The translations under genes were made by a program, and so were the position numbers. From NCBI RefSeq assembly GCF_014645655.1, contig NZ_BMMD01000005.1:62001-126000 (forward strand): DNA of 64,000 bases. Reading direction: 5' to 3'. Below are positions 61,384 to 64,000 of this stretch, in pieces (the stretch's first letter is position 1; every line of letters starts with the position of its first letter). Origin of the DNA: Agromyces bauzanensis (GTDB lineage: Bacteria; Actinomycetota; Actinomycetes; Actinomycetales; Microbacteriaceae). The notes under the pieces were generated by a model. That model was not told the origin of the DNA. It did not search any database and saw nothing but the letters and a program-made list of their open reading frames with translations.

Positions 61384-61934
61384 TGCACGAAGGACTTGAG
61401 CAGGATCATCGCGACGCCGAACGCCGCCGTGCCGGCCGCGCCGGCCAGGCGGATGGGCCACGGCGAGCCCCGACGCGCGAACGCGATCCAACCCAGCACG
61501 GCGAGCACTGCGACGCCCGCCCAGAGCGCCGCCCAGATGGCGTAGATATCGGGAATGGCCCGCGTGGCCCCGAGGAGCAGGATGAACAGCGGGATGGCGG
61601 ACGACGCGAGCAGGCCCAGGGACCGTCGGAATGCCGACCGGAACGCTACGCCGAGGCCCTCCATGTGCTCGTCGTCGAGGCCGTGGCGGGCGACGGTGCC
61701 CGCGTAGACGTGCGCGGCCCAGAACACCACGACCGTGACGAGCACGGTCCAGAACACCCGCCAGGCGGTGTCGCCGTGCCCTCCGGACACGACGATCATG
61801 CCGGAGACGAGGATGATGCCGTACACCGACTCCTCGGTCACGAACGTCGTGCGCATCAGCTCGCTCCTGAACGAGGGCTGTGCTCGCCGCGGCTGATCGA
61901 CCGCTCCTCGGGGATCCGGCGACGACTCGGCCAT
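61380..61934 (-). CDS. Small multi-pass membrane protein, unknown function
   Basis: 184 residues with five likely helices (SVYGIILVSGMIVVSGG, RVFWTVLVTVVVFWAAHVYA, SLGLLASSAIPLFILLLGAT, IWAALWAGVAVLAVLGWIAF, GAAGTAAFGVAMILLKSFV). The AAHVYAGTVA piece is common in actinobacterial integral membrane proteins without a named function. ATG 61934; no clear ribosome site. It has the same direction as the next gene but a promoter lies between. Confidence 0.7.
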   Translation of the reverse strand: MAESSPDPRGAVDQPRRAQPSFRSELMRTTFVTEESVYGIILVSGMIVVSGGHGDTAWRVFWTVLVTVVVFWAAHVYAGTVARHGLDDEHMEGLGVAFRSAFRRSLGLLASSAIPLFILLLGATRAIPDIYAIWAALWAGVAVLAVLGWIAFARRGSPWPIRLAGAAGTAAFGVAMILLKSFVH

Positions 61935-62208
61935 GTCTCCAGCCTCTCACGCATGGGCCATGAATGACCCCCGTTCTGGAGCATGAGCAATGCTCGGATT
62001 CGCTCGACGCCCACTCGGGCGCGGGTGTACGCTGCGGGCTAGCGTGAGACTCCCTGGGGGGAGGATGCCGCCGGTGCCGGATCGCGCACCGACAGGACGA
62101 CAAACGCCGCTGCGTGCCCGCGCGTCGGTGGGCCGTCCATGCACCGCCTCTTGAGGGTGCGCCCGACTCACCCGACTCGGGCGAACTTCGGTGACACTGG
62201 AGGCGACG

Positions 62209-64000
62209 ATGCCCCACACGAAGAATCCGACACCCGAGACACCTACGCCGACATCCCAGCGCCGACGGCGCGTGCGGCTCGCCGCAGTCGCCGGCGTCGG
62301 CGCACTCGTGCTCACGGCGCTCGTCGCCGGCCCCGCTCATGCAGACCACCCTGAGGTGAGCCTGACGGGCAGCGACTTCGAGATCGACACCAACGCGAAT
62401 CTCAAGGTCGACGACGCGACGCCACCCTCACTCGACTGGGCGAGCGTCGAAGAGAATCGGCAGCCCGACCTGGCGAGCGGGTCCGGTGACGACTCGTTCG
62501 GCCAGGGCTCCAAGGAGGACACCGAAGTGCCCACGGTCGTCGACGGCAGCATCCCGCCCAACAAGAGCGACCTGAAGAACTTCGGCACCTACCTCGAGGA
62601 GGCCGACGGCGGTGACTTCCTGCACCTGTTCTGGCACCGCGTCCAGGACCCGAGCGGCACGACGAACATGGACTTCGAGTTCAACCAGTCGGAGACGATC
62701 TCGGGCAACGACGTGACTCCCGACCGGACCGAGGGCGACATCCTGATCCAGTACGACCTCGCACAGGGCGGCACCAACCCGCAGTTGTTCGTCGCGTACT
62801 GGCTGACCGATGCCGACTTCGACGGCACGGCGGTGACCAAGGCCGACTGCGTCGCGGCCAACGCGTTCCCCTGTTGGGGGCTCCGCGCAGACCTGACCGC
62901 CGCGGGTGACGCGACCGGATCGATCAACACCACCGACATCCCGGCCGCCGACTCCGACGGGCTCGCCCCGCTCGTTCCGGCTGGGCAGGTGGTCTCGGCC
63001 CGGACCTTCGGCGAGGCGACCGTCGACTTCTCGGCGATCGTCGGCGACGACGAGTGCGTCTCGTTCGGCAGCGCGTACCTGAAGAGCCGGTCCTCCGACT
63101 CGTTCACGGCCGCGATGAAGGACTTCATCGCTCCGGCAGACGTCGACCTCACCAACTGCGCGAAGGTGATCATCCACAAGCAGACCGACCCCGACGGCGC
63201 CACGACGTCGTTCGACTACACGACGGCGTTGGTGACGCAGGACGACGGCACGGACCCGAGCTTCAGCCTGTCCGATGACGGCACGCAGGAGTACGACAAC
63301 GTGTTCTTCGGGAGCGACCTGACGGTCACCGAATCGGCACCGCCGTCCGGGTGGAGCCTGATCGGCATCGACTGCTCGGCGAGCGTCGGCGTGACGCCCT
63401 CGAGCACCGACCTCGTGACCGGCACGGTCACGTTCGACCTCGATGACGCCGATGACGTGCTCGAGTGCACCTACACCAACCAGGCGAAGGGCACCATCGT
63501 CGTCGAGAAGGTGACGAGCGAGCGCTTCGGCGCGTTCGACTTCACGTCGGGTTCGCTGCCGGACACCGCGTTCACGCTCACGACGACGGCGGCCGGCGCC
63601 GCAGGCAAGGACGCGAACACGTACGCGAACCTGACTCCGGGCACGTACGACGTCGCCGAGACGGTCCCGACGTACTGGAACCTGACGAGCGCGACCTGCG
63701 ACGACGGTTCGGATCCTGCGTCGATCGACCTCGCCGCGGGTGAGACCGTCACCTGCACGTTCGTCAACGCGCCGGAGAAGGGCTCGATCAAGATCGTCAA
63801 GACGCGCAAGCACGCGGCCGGCGGCTCCGGCGATCAGCCGCACGCCGACGTGACGTTCAAGGTCACGGGCGGCGGACTCTCCCAGGGCATCGTCGTCACG
63901 ACGAACGCTCAGGGCATCGCCTGCGTGCCGGACCTCGTGGTGAGCGGCCTCGCCGGCAACTACACGGTGACCGAGACGGTTCCGAGCGGTTACGTCGCGC
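62209..64000 (+). CDS. Secreted surface protein with SpaA/prealbumin-like repeats (partial, runs off the window)
   Basis: At least 597 residues; the frame is open to the window edge. After an Arg-rich n-region (SQRRRRVRLAAVAGVGALVL, TALVAGPAHA) a signal peptidase site falls after AHA (about residue 45). A unique ~280-residue domain follows (FGTYLEEADGGDFLHLFWHR, LIQYDLAQGGTNPQLFVAYW). Repeated Ig/SpaA-like units follow, each with CAKVIIHKQTDPDGA- or KGSIKIVKTRKHA-type strands, TVTES/AETVP and a Cys in ECTYTN, TCTFVN. It is adhesin- or pilin-like; an LPXTG anchor would lie beyond the window. The ATG has GGAGG 5 bases upstream. Confidence 0.85.
   Translation, partial: MPHTKNPTPETPTPTSQRRRRVRLAAVAGVGALVLTALVAGPAHADHPEVSLTGSDFEIDTNANLKVDDATPPSLDWASVEENRQPDLASGSGDDSFGQGSKEDTEVPTVVDGSIPPNKSDLKNFGTYLEEADGGDFLHLFWHRVQDPSGTTNMDFEFNQSETISGNDVTPDRTEGDILIQYDLAQGGTNPQLFVAYWLTDADFDGTAVTKADCVAANAFPCWGLRADLTAAGDATGSINTTDIPAADSDGLAPLVPAGQVVSARTFGEATVDFSAIVGDDECVSFGSAYLKSRSSDSFTAAMKDFIAPADVDLTNCAKVIIHKQTDPDGATTSFDYTTALVTQDDGTDPSFSLSDDGTQEYDNVFFGSDLTVTESAPPSGWSLIGIDCSASVGVTPSSTDLVTGTVTFDLDDADDVLECTYTNQAKGTIVVEKVTSERFGAFDFTSGSLPDTAFTLTTTAAGAAGKDANTYANLTPGTYDVAETVPTYWNLTSATCDDGSDPASIDLAAGETVTCTFVNAPEKGSIKIVKTRKHAAGGSGDQPHADVTFKVTGGGLSQGIVVTTNAQGIACVPDLVVSGLAGNYTVTETVPSGYVA

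Overview
The window is chromosomal DNA of a high-GC actinobacterium, most likely a Microbacteriaceae member (Agromyces, Microbacterium or Leifsonia type). The reasons are strong G/C third-position bias, GTG and TTG starts, GTGA/ATGA gene overlaps, many leaderless-looking promoters, an F420-type oxidoreductase, the DUF6350-purN-purH gene order and the recurring GGATGCC/GGCATCC word. It is mostly housekeeping and sugar metabolism, interrupted by several decayed gene remnants. No phage, CRISPR array or complete insertion sequence is visible.

Layout. 1-0.84 kb: a frameshifted HNH remnant, then a tRNA-Lys(UUU) gene split in its anticodon by a 253-nt group I intron. 1.3-4.7 kb: F420 oxidoreductase, MarP-like protease, aldose epimerase. 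4.7-7.9 kb: Leloir galactose genes (DeoR regulator divergent from galT-galK). 8.3-11.3 kb: GNAT, YbaK-type deacylase, APC permease, gamma-carbonic anhydrase. 11.3-14.9 kb: nonulosonic-acid operon (NeuA-phosphatase fusion, NeuB, DUF6716 glycosyltransferase). 15.4-17.9 kb: glyA-folD behind a ZTP (pfl) riboswitch, with a GAATTC-centred repeat cluster between the genes. 18.1-21.8 kb: a GH20 hexosaminidase whose lipoprotein signal is out of frame, a permease/DeoR deletion scar, and nagA.

21.8-25 kb: rtcB runs without a stop into a sigma-70 factor with a zinc-finger and membrane tail; a 60-nt hairpin lies inside the joined frame. 25-29.6 kb: MFS exporter, purU, a YrdB protein, a YhgE-type membrane protein and its divergent TetR regulator. 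29.6-37.3 kb: one minus-strand amino-sugar operon (ROK regulator, binding protein, two permeases, nagZ, ROK kinase, nagB) with no ATPase gene. 37.4-48 kb: metal P-type ATPase, icd, GNAT, ATL protein, NarL-type two-component pair and a giant patatin-like membrane protein. 48-54 kb: TetR, monooxygenase and ABC-ATPase remnants around a heterodimeric ABC exporter that has a 27-codon leader ORF. 53.6-61.9 kb: membrane-fused DDAH-like enzyme, Glu/Leu-type dehydrogenase, purH-purN-DUF6350 and two membrane proteins. 62.2 kb to the end: the start of a large secreted surface protein.

Two themes connect the genes. The first is amino-sugar recycling: GH20, NagZ, the ABC importer, the ROK kinase, NagA and NagB together convert exogenous or cell-wall GlcNAc to fructose-6-phosphate. 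The second is one-carbon and purine metabolism: glyA, folD, purU, purN and purH, with ZTP, a purine-pathway stress signal, sensed upstream of glyA.
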